A stretch of DNA of 49,560 nucleotides from Bacillota bacterium (lineage in GTDB: Bacteria > Bacillota > Sulfobacillia > Sulfobacillales > Sulfobacillaceae), in contig JAJZZH010000115.1 of NCBI GenBank assembly GCA_021797675.1, forward strand, positions 1 to 49,560. Reading direction: 5' to 3'. Position 1 is the first letter of the stretch. Every line of letters starts with the position of its first letter. Both the position numbers and the translations under genes were made by a program. A model generated the notes under the pieces. The model was given only the letters and a program-made list of their open reading frames with translations, was not told where the DNA came from and did no database searches. Of this stretch, positions 26,405 through 35,297 are shown one piece after another.

Positions 26405-27499
26405 GTGACGACCCCTGTAACCCCTGTAGATAATCCGTCCCTTCCACATCGCACGTGGTGCCTTGATGGGCCGAATCAGCCTCGTTTGATCGAATTGGGC
26501 ACTTGGTCGCAAGCGGACGGCGGCGACCGTATTCTGGTGGCGAGCGCATACGCGGGATTATGTGACACGGACGCAAAAATCTGGCGTGGAACGGCGGCCA
26601 ACCCGTTAGTCCGGTATCCGATTATCCTTGGTCACGAGTGGATCGGACGGGTCGTAAAGGACGCGCAACGCCGTTTCCCACCGGGCGAATGGGTGGTAGT
26701 CGAAGGCTTCACCCCGTGTCGACACTGTCGCGAATGTAATCGTGGCCACAGCAATTGGTGCCTGAGTCCTGCGCATAGCGGAATCACCTATGATGGAGGC
26801 TTTGCTCCATGGTCCTGGGTACCGGCGTCAGCGCTACACGCGGTGAGCCCGCACCATTCGCCACAAGCCTATATATTCGTCGAGCCGGCATCCAGCGTGA
26901 TTCGAGCCGTGGACCATCTTGTGGATCGGCGGTCGCGCAGCGTGCTGGTATTGGGGATGGGTTCCGTGGGTCGATTGGCTGTCCTGTTGCTTCGTGATCG
27001 GCTCCCTCAAGTCACGATAATGACCTACGACCCTGTGGCGACGCGCAGCCAGTGGGCCGGTCGTTACGGGGCTATTGCGGTCGAATCGGTTGAGTCGGAA
27101 ATCGCGGATGCGGTTATCGAATGTTCGGGCACCATTGACGGGTTTACGGCGGCATTGCGGGCGGCGCAGGCTCAAGGTGTAATCGCGCTGGAAGGTGTAC
27201 CGGAGCGCGGGGAGACAGCCGTCGTGGCACCGGCGATGATGCATTTTAAGGAACTCACGCTCTTTGGCATTTATTCGTCGACGATGCAGTCTTTCCAAGA
27301 AAGTCTGGACTGGGTAAGCCGGCGGGAAGCGGAGCTGGCGAGCATGCTGGAGGGGCCTTATGGTGCCGCTGACCTGCCGAAATTGATGGAAAGGTTGGCG
27401 AGCCCGGATCGTCGCGGCAAGCTCTACATATCCTGGCCATCGGATATCAACGCTGAGAAAGTGAGGCAGTCCCTTGAGGATTCTGTATTTGGATATTGA
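26405..27499 (+). CDS. Zinc-dependent MDR alcohol/polyol dehydrogenase
   Basis: The 364-residue enzyme is a medium-chain dehydrogenase. The catalytic zinc ligands are indicated by GLCDTD and GHEW; the structural zinc lobe has four cysteines in CRHCRECNRGHSNWC. The nucleotide-binding fold begins VLVLGMGSVGRLAVLLLRDR (G-x-G-x-x-G). This pattern fits sugar or polyol dehydrogenases such as glucose, sorbitol or threonine dehydrogenases. GAGGAAAGG precedes the GTG start. It overlaps the sulfatase gene by 26 bases, so the two are coupled. It probably oxidises the imported sugar before or after desulfation. Confidence 0.85.
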   Translation: MTTPVTPVDNPSLPHRTWCLDGPNQPRLIELGTWSQADGGDRILVASAYAGLCDTDAKIWRGTAANPLVRYPIILGHEWIGRVVKDAQRRFPPGEWVVVEGFTPCRHCRECNRGHSNWCLSPAHSGITYDGGFAPWSWVPASALHAVSPHHSPQAYIFVEPASSVIRAVDHLVDRRSRSVLVLGMGSVGRLAVLLLRDRLPQVTIMTYDPVATRSQWAGRYGAIAVESVESEIADAVIECSGTIDGFTAALRAAQAQGVIALEGVPERGETAVVAPAMMHFKELTLFGIYSSTMQSFQESLDWVSRREAELASMLEGPYGAADLPKLMERLASPDRRGKLYISWPSDINAEKVRQSLEDSVFGY

Positions 27500-28940
27500 T
27501 ACGCTTCGCCCCGATCATTTGCCTGCGTACGGCTATGACAGGCCCACGGCACCCGCGATCACCCAACTCGCCCAGGAAGGCGTGACGTTTTCCGAGTGCT
27601 ATGTCAGCGATTCACCGTGTGTCCCCTCCCGGGCGGCGCTGGTCAGCGGTCGATTCGGCATTCATAACGGCGTGGTCACCCACTGGGGTGCGGGTGCGGT
27701 CTTTCGGATGCCCGTGTATGACGGCGACTGGGATCAGGTCTATGCGGAACAGGCTCCCCTCTTTCCACGGTATTTACGGGCCCAAGGCTTTCATACGGCG
27801 ACGATTTCATCGTTTGCCGACAAGCACCAAGCCCCGTGGTACTTATTGGGATGGGCGGAGGTGCAGAATTTTACGTTAAAGCGCGGCAACGAAGACGCCG
27901 AGGAAGTTGCTGAACGGGCCATCGCATGGCTGAGGGAGCACGGAACGAAAGAAGACTGGTTTTTACACGTCCATTTTTGGGATCCTCACAAGAACTACAC
28001 CATGGACCCTGCGTGGGCGCAAATCTTCCGGTCGTATACCGCGCCGGGATGGCCGGATGCGCAGACCATCGCCATGCAGCAAGATCCTGCATCGGGTCCG
28101 GGCAGTGCGGCAGATCTTTGGGGCTGGGGCGACCGCAGGACCAGTCCTGTCCCAACGATGCCGCACGCGATTCGTGGTGTCGAAGACTTGAAACACCTGG
28201 TGGACGGGTATGATGGAGCCATTCGTTATTTAGACAGTCAGATTGAACGACTACTGGATTGTTTGAACACCTTGGGAATACGGTCGGAGACCGCCGTCAT
28301 CGTGACCTCGGACCACGGAGAATCGTTCGGAGAGCATGGCTTATACGCTCAGCATGCCGATGCGGGGACGGCCGTCCATCACGTTCCCCTGATTATCCAA
28401 TGGCCAGGGCTGGTTGCTGGCGTTTCTTGTTCGCGATTGGTGTATCTGCAAGATATCGTCCCAACGATGATGGAGCTTTTGGGCCGACCGCTTCCTGAGG
28501 GATGGGATTTTCATAGCTTCGCCCAGGTGCTTGATCCCGCGCGGCACGCGAACGGGACGTGGGACCATCTTGTCTGGGGTCACGGATTATACGTGTGCCA
28601 GCGTGCGGTCTTCCAACCGCCTTGGTTTTACATTCGAACGTATCACCCAGGGGTATTTCGTTGGGATGACGAATGTTTGTACCATGTTGACCTAGACCCC
28701 CACGAAACCCGCAATCAAATGGTGCAAGAACCAGGCATCCTGAGCCAACTGCGCGCCCATCTGGCCGCTTGGATCCGGGACAAGCTCGGTGAAGGGCAGA
28801 TGGATCCCATGGAAGAGGTGGTGCGCACCGGGGGACCGTACCGTTACGTGAAACCCGAACCGTGGATGCGTCATTTGCAGGCGATTGGGGAACCCATGGC
28901 TGCCGAGCGTATCCGACATCAGGAACGAAACCCATGGTGA
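27474..28940 (+). CDS. Sulfatase, formylglycine type, no signal peptide
   Basis: The 488-residue protein belongs to the alkaline phosphatase/sulfatase superfamily. The first metal loop is LYLDIDTLRPDHL; the formylglycine site is C49-V-P-S-R53 in SPCVPSRAALVSGRFG; the second metal site is VIVTSDHGESFGEHG. It would hydrolyse a sulfate ester (or a phosphodiester or phosphonate monoester, as some relatives do). There is no signal peptide, so it acts in the cytoplasm. The start is TTG at 27474, inside the end of the dehydrogenase gene. Activity needs Cys49 conversion by a formylglycine-generating enzyme or anaerobic maturase, not seen here. Confidence 0.87.
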   Translation: MRILYLDIDTLRPDHLPAYGYDRPTAPAITQLAQEGVTFSECYVSDSPCVPSRAALVSGRFGIHNGVVTHWGAGAVFRMPVYDGDWDQVYAEQAPLFPRYLRAQGFHTATISSFADKHQAPWYLLGWAEVQNFTLKRGNEDAEEVAERAIAWLREHGTKEDWFLHVHFWDPHKNYTMDPAWAQIFRSYTAPGWPDAQTIAMQQDPASGPGSAADLWGWGDRRTSPVPTMPHAIRGVEDLKHLVDGYDGAIRYLDSQIERLLDCLNTLGIRSETAVIVTSDHGESFGEHGLYAQHADAGTAVHHVPLIIQWPGLVAGVSCSRLVYLQDIVPTMMELLGRPLPEGWDFHSFAQVLDPARHANGTWDHLVWGHGLYVCQRAVFQPPWFYIRTYHPGVFRWDDECLYHVDLDPHETRNQMVQEPGILSQLRAHLAAWIRDKLGEGQMDPMEEVVRTGGPYRYVKPEPWMRHLQAIGEPMAAERIRHQERNPW

Positions 28941-29051
28941 ATAAAACCGTCACGGATGCGGGGACCAAAACCTGCCTCTCTCCCACCTCGTGCCGAGTTC
29001 AGCAAAATACGATACAATGCATCTAAACATGAACTCGGAGGGATAGTAACC

Positions 29052-30785
29052 TTGACCCGCCTACCGCTGGTCGTTCAGAGCGACCTCACGCTACTTCTGG
29101 AAGTCGACAACCCTCTGTTTGAGGAAGCCCGCGACGCATTGGTGGGCTTCGCCGAGTTGGTCAAGAGCCCGGAACATATCCATACGTATCGTTTGTCCAA
29201 TCTTTCCATTTGGAACGCGGTGGCCTCGGGGCTTACGCCCGACGCCATGTTGCAACGGCTGAAACAGTATTCCCAATATCCGGTGCCGCCCGAAGTGGAG
29301 ACCTTTATCGCTGACCAAGGGCTCCGCTATGGTCGGCTGGTACTGCGCGTGGCCCCGGACGGCGATGGTCTGTGGCTCACCGGTGCCGACCCCACCCTAC
29401 TCACGTTGATTGCCAGCCACAAAACGGTCGTTCCCTACCTCGGCCCCTCCCTGGCGCCGGGCTTTCGCATTGCGCCCGAAATGCGCGGCCTGCTGAAACA
29501 AGCGCTGACCAAGATCGGTTGGCCGGTTGCCGACCAGGCAGGTTTCCGGTCCGGCGCCCCCCTCACGTTGGCTTTGCGCACCATGACACGGACCGGACAT
29601 CCCCTATCCCTGCGGGATTACCAGCTCCAGGCAGCACGCGCTTTCTGGGGCGATGGACAGTCAATGCATGGGCACGGCATTGTCGTGCTGCCCTGCGGTG
29701 CCGGCAAGACGCTGGTGGGACTGGGAGTGATGCACCGGGCCCAGACCCACACGCTCATCTTGACCACCTCTTTGGCGGCGCTGCACCAGTGGCGCGATGA
29801 AATATTGGACAAGACCAGTCTCACCGAGGATGACATCGCCGAATATTCGGCCCAAAAGAAGGAAATCGGGCCGGTCACCCTCACGACTTACCAGTTGCTG
29901 AGTCACCGCACTCAGGGTCGGTTTGTCCATTTTTCCGCCCTAGACGCGCATGATTGGGGATTAATCATCTATGACGAAGTCCATCTGCTGCCCGCCCCCG
30001 TATTTCGCCTCACGGCCAGTCTGCAGGCACGGCGGCGCCTCGGGCTTACCGCGACCCTGATTCGCGAAGACGGTCGGGCCGATGAAGTATTCGCCTTGAT
30101 CGGCCCCAAGCGGTTTGATATGGCCTGGAAACAGCTCGAAGCGCAGGGGTGGATCGCCTCCGCCGCCTGCCACGAAATTCGCGTGAAACTGGCGCAGGTC
30201 CACCGCGAGCGCTACGCCTCAGCCGAGGATTCCGAGCGCATCCGCATCGCAGCCGAAAACCCCGCCAAATTCCCCGTCGTGGAAGCGTTGGTAGCTGAGC
30301 ACGCCACCGATCACGTGCTGGTCATTGGACAATACCTGGGACAGTTGGAGGAACTGAGTAAACGCCTGCAGGCACCGCTGATCACCGGCAAGACTCCCCC
30401 GAAGGAGCGTGAGCGCCTCTATGCGGCGTTTCGCGAGGGTGCCATCCGGGTGTTGGTGGTTTCCAAAGTGGCGAACTTTGCCATCGACCTCCCGGATGCC
30501 AACGTCGCCATTCAAGTCAGCGGTAGCTTTGGCTCCCGCCAGGAGGAAGCCCAGCGACTGGGCCGGATCTTGCGCCCGAAGTCCCATGGTCAGAGTGCCA
30601 CCTTTTACACGATCGTCAGCGTGGAAACGCGTGAGCAAGATTTCTCGCAAAAGCGCCAACTGTTCCTGTGTGAGCAAGGATATCGCTACGACGTGGCCCA
30701 CGCCGATGCCGACGGGCAGCCGTTGGAACGACCCCTGCCGCCGATCATTCCGTTTCCGCAAGTCGTGCCGGAGGGCCACGCCTAA
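29052..30785 (+). CDS. XPB/Ssl2-like DNA helicase
   Basis: This 577-residue protein is a superfamily 2 helicase of the XPB type. The N-terminal 200 residues include an XPB damage-recognition-like region (LRLVLRV-type strands, SLRDYQLQAARAFWGDGQ as the Q-motif area). Helicase motifs: Walker A LPCGAGKTLVG (about residues 213-223), DEVH at 308-311 (DExH box), GLTATLIREDG (motif III), and EEAQRLGRILRPK (motif VI). TTG at 29052 follows GGAGGG by nine bases; an upstream frame to 28956 lacks family sequence. Bacterial XPBs unwind DNA in repair. TAA of this gene overlaps the ATG of the partner gene. Confidence 0.88.
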   Translation: MTRLPLVVQSDLTLLLEVDNPLFEEARDALVGFAELVKSPEHIHTYRLSNLSIWNAVASGLTPDAMLQRLKQYSQYPVPPEVETFIADQGLRYGRLVLRVAPDGDGLWLTGADPTLLTLIASHKTVVPYLGPSLAPGFRIAPEMRGLLKQALTKIGWPVADQAGFRSGAPLTLALRTMTRTGHPLSLRDYQLQAARAFWGDGQSMHGHGIVVLPCGAGKTLVGLGVMHRAQTHTLILTTSLAALHQWRDEILDKTSLTEDDIAEYSAQKKEIGPVTLTTYQLLSHRTQGRFVHFSALDAHDWGLIIYDEVHLLPAPVFRLTASLQARRRLGLTATLIREDGRADEVFALIGPKRFDMAWKQLEAQGWIASAACHEIRVKLAQVHRERYASAEDSERIRIAAENPAKFPVVEALVAEHATDHVLVIGQYLGQLEELSKRLQAPLITGKTPPKERERLYAAFREGAIRVLVVSKVANFAIDLPDANVAIQVSGSFGSRQEEAQRLGRILRPKSHGQSATFYTIVSVETREQDFSQKRQLFLCEQGYRYDVAHADADGQPLERPLPPIIPFPQVVPEGHA

Positions 30786-32596
30786 TGTTATCCATCGGGC
30801 CGAGTCTAGCGCAGGTGATCGCCCGCCTGCCGGAGGACGAGTTTGCGCGCCTGTTGAAGAATTTGGGCTTGCCGCCCGGCCCGGCCGACCGCTCATCGGC
30901 ATCCGAGCGGATCACCGACATCTCGCGGATTGACGCACAGTTGGACCGGCTCAACGCCGAGAGCCGCCAATTCTTGAGCGACCTGCTGTTAAGCGGAGGG
31001 TATCTCTCGTGGAGCGCGGCCGGTAAACGACCAACCACCCGGGAGGCGCTCGCCGAGTTGGACGCCACCGCATTGGTCTATCACGTCGAGGACCAATACT
31101 TTGGGCATCAGATCGCCTTGCCGCAAGAGTTCGCGGATGTGCTGTGGAAACGGCTCTTGGCTGGCGAAAGCCAAAGCCTGGTTGCGGCGACAACCACTCC
31201 CCGCCGCGAGCAGGTGGTCTATGATGCCTCGCCGTTCTTCCAGGACCTCTATCAACTGCTCAGCTACGCGCGCCAGGAGCCGCTTCCGCTCACCCTGCAA
31301 GGCAATGTCTTTAAACGGGTTGAGACCAAGATGGTTCAAAAGTTCTGGCCTGGGGCAGACCGTGGCCTGGAACGGATCCAGCATCTGGAGCACTTCGCCC
31401 AGCTGCACTCTCTCTTGGAATATGCCCAGGACCAGCGCTGCTTGCTCGTAGCCGAAGATCAGGCACATCAGTTTTTCTCCCGAACGCCTGGCGAGCGCCA
31501 TCAGGCCTGGTTCGACTATGGATTTCATTCGCTCTCCTCTTCGAACTTGCCGCAACTCCTAGCCGCGTTTGCGGCGTGCCTCGCCCCCGAACAATGGCTC
31601 GATATGGAAAAGATCCCGGTTTGGCTTACCGAGCACGGCGTCGTCCCCCCGGGCGCACACGTCAACCTTAGCCTGCATGCCACACGGCTCCAGGACGTTG
31701 GCATCTGGGAAGGGGACCGCCGGCGCGCACGATTGACCGATGCCGCCTATTTCGCCGCCAATGCGGGCTTGGCCCATCCCGTGCGGGGTCAGGCCTTGGT
31801 GCAGCCGACGGGTGAAGTCATGGTGCCGCCCGAGTCCCCGTGGGAGGAGCGATGGGCGTGGGATGCCATCGCCTCGTTGGTCCGCTGCGACCGGATGACG
31901 GTCTACCGGATCACCAAAGAAGGCCTGGAACGCGCCTTGGACCTCGGTCGGCAATTCCCCGACGTGCTGAGGCTCATGAGCGACATGAGCAAATCGCCCC
32001 TCCCCGCTAACGTGCGAAGTAATCTTGAGGATTGGCATCTGCAGCTGACGCGCCACCGTATTCTGGAAGTCACCCTGGTGCACAGTCAGTCGGCGGCGGA
32101 TTCGAACGAAATCGAAAGTGCGCTGGGGCCGTCCGTGCTCTTTCGGCTCTCGAGCACGGACCTGGTGATTCCGCCTGCGTCCGGACCCGCCGTAATCCGC
32201 ACGCTGAACCGGGCCGGGATCGCCATGCGTAACCGTATTGAACGCCCCGGCCGTCCCCGAGCGGATGCACAAGCCGAAGGCTCATGGTTCAGCTATGCTA
32301 GCCCGGGGCTGAGGATGAGCGACGGGCACCAGATCGTCGCGGCCCACCTGATTGCGACGCTGCCCGAACTGCCCGACTATCAACAAATCGAAGCCGTGGT
32401 CACCAGCGCGATTCACCATCGGCGCGCGATCGCCGTCCGCCATTGGCCTCCCGGCCATGGCGCAGTGGTGGAGCAAGAGCTGGTGCCATATCAGATGCAA
32501 AGCGGCTGGCTGCAGGGAACGCTGGTGGGTACGCCCCGACTGGTCAACATTTTTTTCCAGAGCATCCTGGCCGCTAAGGAAGTCCACTCACCGTGA
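30785..32596 (+). CDS. Helicase-associated protein, XPB partner (Helicase_C_3-like)
   Basis: The 603-residue protein lacks helicase motifs itself. It resembles the 'helicase XPB/Ssl2 N-terminal domain' proteins found next to XPB in Actinobacteria: an N-terminal helical region, then a C-terminal part with RMTVYRITKEGLERALDLG, HRILEVTLVHSQSAADSNEI and TDLVIPPASGPAVIRTLNRA. The start (ATG) overlaps the stop of the helicase gene by one base (TAATG), which indicates tight coupling and a physical partnership. Family naming is from memory of the pattern. It probably loads or regulates the helicase on DNA. Confidence 0.7.
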   Translation: MLSIGPSLAQVIARLPEDEFARLLKNLGLPPGPADRSSASERITDISRIDAQLDRLNAESRQFLSDLLLSGGYLSWSAAGKRPTTREALAELDATALVYHVEDQYFGHQIALPQEFADVLWKRLLAGESQSLVAATTTPRREQVVYDASPFFQDLYQLLSYARQEPLPLTLQGNVFKRVETKMVQKFWPGADRGLERIQHLEHFAQLHSLLEYAQDQRCLLVAEDQAHQFFSRTPGERHQAWFDYGFHSLSSSNLPQLLAAFAACLAPEQWLDMEKIPVWLTEHGVVPPGAHVNLSLHATRLQDVGIWEGDRRRARLTDAAYFAANAGLAHPVRGQALVQPTGEVMVPPESPWEERWAWDAIASLVRCDRMTVYRITKEGLERALDLGRQFPDVLRLMSDMSKSPLPANVRSNLEDWHLQLTRHRILEVTLVHSQSAADSNEIESALGPSVLFRLSSTDLVIPPASGPAVIRTLNRAGIAMRNRIERPGRPRADAQAEGSWFSYASPGLRMSDGHQIVAAHLIATLPELPDYQQIEAVVTSAIHHRRAIAVRHWPPGHGAVVEQELVPYQMQSGWLQGTLVGTPRLVNIFFQSILAAKEVHSP

Positions 32597-33672
32597 GCCG
32601 CCATCTTCGCGTGCGCCCGCGCTTTTATCTCTTCCTCGGAATCATCCTGGCCGGTCTGACCTATGCCAGTTGGATGGCGGTCTCCTCCCCTCCCCGCCTT
32701 CAACGTCGCCATCCTCTGTCTCGGCGGGGGTCGGGTCCGGCGGTTCCGCCCCGGGCCCAATTTACCCGGGTTGGTGGAACCTTTCGTCCCGCACCGAGCC
32801 AACTACCGCTTCCTCTTACGGACTTTTCCGTCGTCGCGGGGCCAGGGGCGGAAACGATCATCGGAGGGTACACCCAGGGCGGGCGGATTAACCCACTCAT
32901 CTATGACGTCACCGAACACGGCGTCGTCGCCGAGGCCTGGCTGTCCCGTCCGTACGCCAATGGGGGAGCGGTTGGGCTCGGCTCCGAGATCCTCTACGTG
33001 GGCGGCAGCTATCGCCCCGGCCGTCTTTCCGCGCGGATTCAACCCATCCAGTGGACCGCGGTCCATCGCCCGCTACCGATCCAGCGACCGTCGCGGCGAC
33101 TTTCCCGGCCCCTCGGGGCCATGGCCACCGCCGTCAGCGGGGACTCCGCGTTTGCGGTGGGTGGCCGTCTGCCCCACGGCGCCAGCAATGTGATCTATCG
33201 TTGGCAAGTTGCCGGTCATCCTCAGCCGTGGGCTCACCTTCCCCGCGCAGTGATTCATCCTGTGGCCGCCGTCTTCGACGGGGCTCTCTGGGTAATCGGA
33301 GGATTTACCCCCCAGATGGGTTACGCTGACGCGATCTACACAGTGAATCTGCGATCCGGGCAAGCAACCCGCGTGGGCACACTGCCCGTGCCCACGGCTG
33401 ACGCGGCCGTGGCTGTATTCAACGGACAACTGTGGATGCTGGGAGGGCAGACCCCGGCGGGGCCGACTCGGCACACTTGGGTGATTCGGGGCCCGCACGC
33501 CATCGCCCAGGGGCCAAGCTTGTCGATGGCCGTCAAGGGAGCCAATGCCTTCGTCCTTGACCACCGTCTTTGGGTGGGGGGAGGCCAGGGCGCAAGCGGC
33601 CAGCTGTTCCGGCGCCTGTGGTGGTATGTGCCACCGGCGCGTCGGGCGCCGTCTCCGCATCACTCGTCCTGA
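32593..33672 (+). CDS. Membrane-anchored kelch-like beta-propeller protein
   Basis: After a short cytoplasmic N-terminus, residues 11-29 (FYLFLGIILAGLTYASWMA) form one membrane anchor or uncleaved signal. The remainder has repeated kelch-like blades with the diglycine: IIGGYTQGG, LYVGGSYRPG, FAVGGRLPHG, LWVIGGFTPQ, LWMLGGQTPAG, LWVGGGQGASG. It would be exposed outside the membrane, perhaps as a binding scaffold. GTG overlaps the stop of the partner gene (GTGA), so it is the third gene of the XPB operon, an odd location for an extracellular protein. It overlaps gmk tail-to-tail by 13 bases. Confidence 0.75.
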   Translation: MSRHLRVRPRFYLFLGIILAGLTYASWMAVSSPPRLQRRHPLSRRGSGPAVPPRAQFTRVGGTFRPAPSQLPLPLTDFSVVAGPGAETIIGGYTQGGRINPLIYDVTEHGVVAEAWLSRPYANGGAVGLGSEILYVGGSYRPGRLSARIQPIQWTAVHRPLPIQRPSRRLSRPLGAMATAVSGDSAFAVGGRLPHGASNVIYRWQVAGHPQPWAHLPRAVIHPVAAVFDGALWVIGGFTPQMGYADAIYTVNLRSGQATRVGTLPVPTADAAVAVFNGQLWMLGGQTPAGPTRHTWVIRGPHAIAQGPSLSMAVKGANAFVLDHRLWVGGGQGASGQLFRRLWWYVPPARRAPSPHHSS

Positions 33673-34286
33673 GCTTGTTCCGGGCTCAGAACGACGTCGG
33701 CGATTTCGCGTTCGATCTCGGCCAAGTCGGCCGTTCCCCGGCGCCGCAGCCGCTCGGCCTCCACGATCTGCTGAACCCGGGCCACACAGGTTTCAAAGTC
33801 CACGTTCTTGACGATATAGTCGTAAGTATGGGCGCGCCGAATCTGTTCGACAGCATTGGCTAAGCGTGCCTCGAGATTAGAAACCTCCGATCGGGACACG
33901 ATCCGGCGCCGGAGTTCCTCGAGATTGGGCGGGAGCAAGAATACCGAGACGACGGGACGATGCCGAAGTTGGTATTTCATTCGGCCCTTGTAGTCGAGTT
34001 CGATGATCCCATCTTTGCCGTCTACGAACAGTTCGCACGGTGAGCCGTAATAGTAATCTTGGTACACTTTTTCATGCTCGTACACGGTACCGTCCGCAAC
34101 GAGGTGTTGAAAGGTTGGGGTGCTGACGAAATGGTAATCGAAGCCTTCCACCTCTCCCTCGCGAGGGGGCCGCGTAGTATAGGTCACGACTTTACTCAGG
34201 CGAGGGTCCCGTTCCAACAGTGCCCGCATCAGCGATCCCTTGCCGACCCCTGAGGGTCCGGTGAAAATAAAAAGTATCGGTTGCAC
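33660..34286 (-). CDS. gmk: Guanylate kinase
   Basis: Gmk phosphorylates GMP/dGMP to the diphosphate. The P-loop TGPSGVGKGSLM at residues 9-20, the GMP-binding segment VVTYTTRPPREGEVEGFDYH, and ELDYKGRMKY, with RRRIVSRS later, are all typical. The 208-residue length is normal. It is convergent with the kelch gene, with a 13-base overlap of the 3' ends, and stands alone rather than with rpoZ or dfp. Confidence 0.95.
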   Translation of the reverse strand: MQPILFIFTGPSGVGKGSLMRALLERDPRLSKVVTYTTRPPREGEVEGFDYHFVSTPTFQHLVADGTVYEHEKVYQDYYYGSPCELFVDGKDGIIELDYKGRMKYQLRHRPVVSVFLLPPNLEELRRRIVSRSEVSNLEARLANAVEQIRRAHTYDYIVKNVDFETCVARVQQIVEAERLRRRGTADLAEIEREIADVVLSPEQAQDE

Positions 34287-34395
34287 GATCTGTCCCCGCC
34301 TCTATGTGCAATTTGCTGGGTTACTTTAAGTCAGCCACCTTCAGCCACCTATCATGGCCGCGGCACGGCCTTCTGCTGACGGCCAGCCGCCTATC

Positions 34396-34806
34396 CTATC
34401 GCCCCTCTGCCGACCCTAGACCCAGTGCCCGCCACACGCGGGCTTGCATGGCCTGAAGGTCCTCATCGGTTGCCGGTCTGGCGCGGGCGAACGTCAAATC
34501 GGCCTCGCTGGCAATCGGGATGAGATGCAAGTGGGCATGGGGCACCTCAAATCCCGCAACCAGCATGCCAATGCGCTGCCCTGTCGCCTCACGCAAGGCT
34601 CTGGCAATGGGTTGCGCAAAAGGCAGGATTTCCGTCAGCCACTCGGCCGGAAGATCAAACACTTCGTCGATCTCGATTTTAGGCACCACCAGCGTATGAC
34701 CAGGGTTAATGGGGCGGATATCCAGGAATGCATAAAAGCGATCATTTTCGGCCACTTTGAAGCTGGGAATTTCCTTGCGAATAATCCGGCTGAAGATCGT
34801 AGGCAC
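34396..34806 (-). CDS. HIT-family nucleotide hydrolase
   Basis: The 136-residue protein has the histidine triad signature VPHAHLHLIP (H-x-H-x-H) near residues 91-100, and upstream FSRIIRKEIPSFKVAE and FLDIRPINPGHTLVVPK, standard for HIT/HinT proteins. These hydrolyse nucleoside phosphoramidates or Ap4A-like substrates. AGGAGGGA precedes the ATG. It is followed downstream by about 110 bases containing a short CAGCCACCT repeat before the gmk start. Confidence 0.9.
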   Translation of the reverse strand: MPTIFSRIIRKEIPSFKVAENDRFYAFLDIRPINPGHTLVVPKIEIDEVFDLPAEWLTEILPFAQPIARALREATGQRIGMLVAGFEVPHAHLHLIPIASEADLTFARARPATDEDLQAMQARVWRALGLGSAEGR

Positions 34807-34966
34807 CGTATCCCTCCTAGCAAGAAACTGTTTCGGCCGTGCGCCCTCTGACCGACCTTACCAACAGTATAGAAAGCCTGGGTCAGGCTGACAAGCTCAT
34901 CGGCCCCCGCGATACGATGAAAGAATTGCTCAAGGGTCGGAAAAGCTAGGGGGGGGGATGAGCACG

Positions 34967-35215
34967 ATGGCCAGGACGGTTGCCATTGCAGGCGAGTTAA
35001 GTTCATATCGCGACGCGCTGAAAGCGCGCGGGTTTCGAGTGATTCCACTGACCGAGGCCGCGCTCGACGAGGCAGACGCGATCGTGGTGGACGGCATGGA
35101 AGACGACCTGTTAGGCATGCAGGACGCGGCGACCCTGGCCCCCGTCATCGACGCCGACGGAATGACGCCGGAGGAAGTCGCCGACGCGGTTGAGCAACAG
35201 GCGCTAAATCTTTAA
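34967..35215 (+). CDS. UPF0180 (YkuS-like) protein
   Basis: The small acidic protein (82 aa) follows the YkuS pattern: RTVAIAGELSSYRDALKARG, then IVVDGMEDDLLGMQDAATL, and APVIDADGMTPEEVADAVEQ (family: T.A.VIdA.GmT.eEV). Function is unknown. ATG at 34967 is chosen because a run of eight Gs (AGGGGGGGG) stands nine bases upstream; the ATG at 34958 immediately abuts that run. It is followed by a strong hairpin. Confidence 0.85.
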   Translation: MARTVAIAGELSSYRDALKARGFRVIPLTEAALDEADAIVVDGMEDDLLGMQDAATLAPVIDADGMTPEEVADAVEQQALNL

Positions 35216-35222
35216 GGGCAGC

Positions 35223-35245
35223 GGCGGGCAGGCATCCTGCCCGCC
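35223..35245 (+). terminator. Probable terminator after the UPF0180 gene
   Basis: GGCGGGCAGG (35223-35232) pairs perfectly with CCTGCCCGCC (35236-35245) around a CAT loop, eight bases after the stop codon. The T-run is weak (CTTAG), so termination may be partial; the hairpin also faces the end of the LigB gene on the other strand. Confidence 0.5.
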
Positions 35246-35297
35246 CTTAGCCGGACTGCGGTATCCCGTCAATCGCAAGCGCTCCGGTGGTAGCGCG

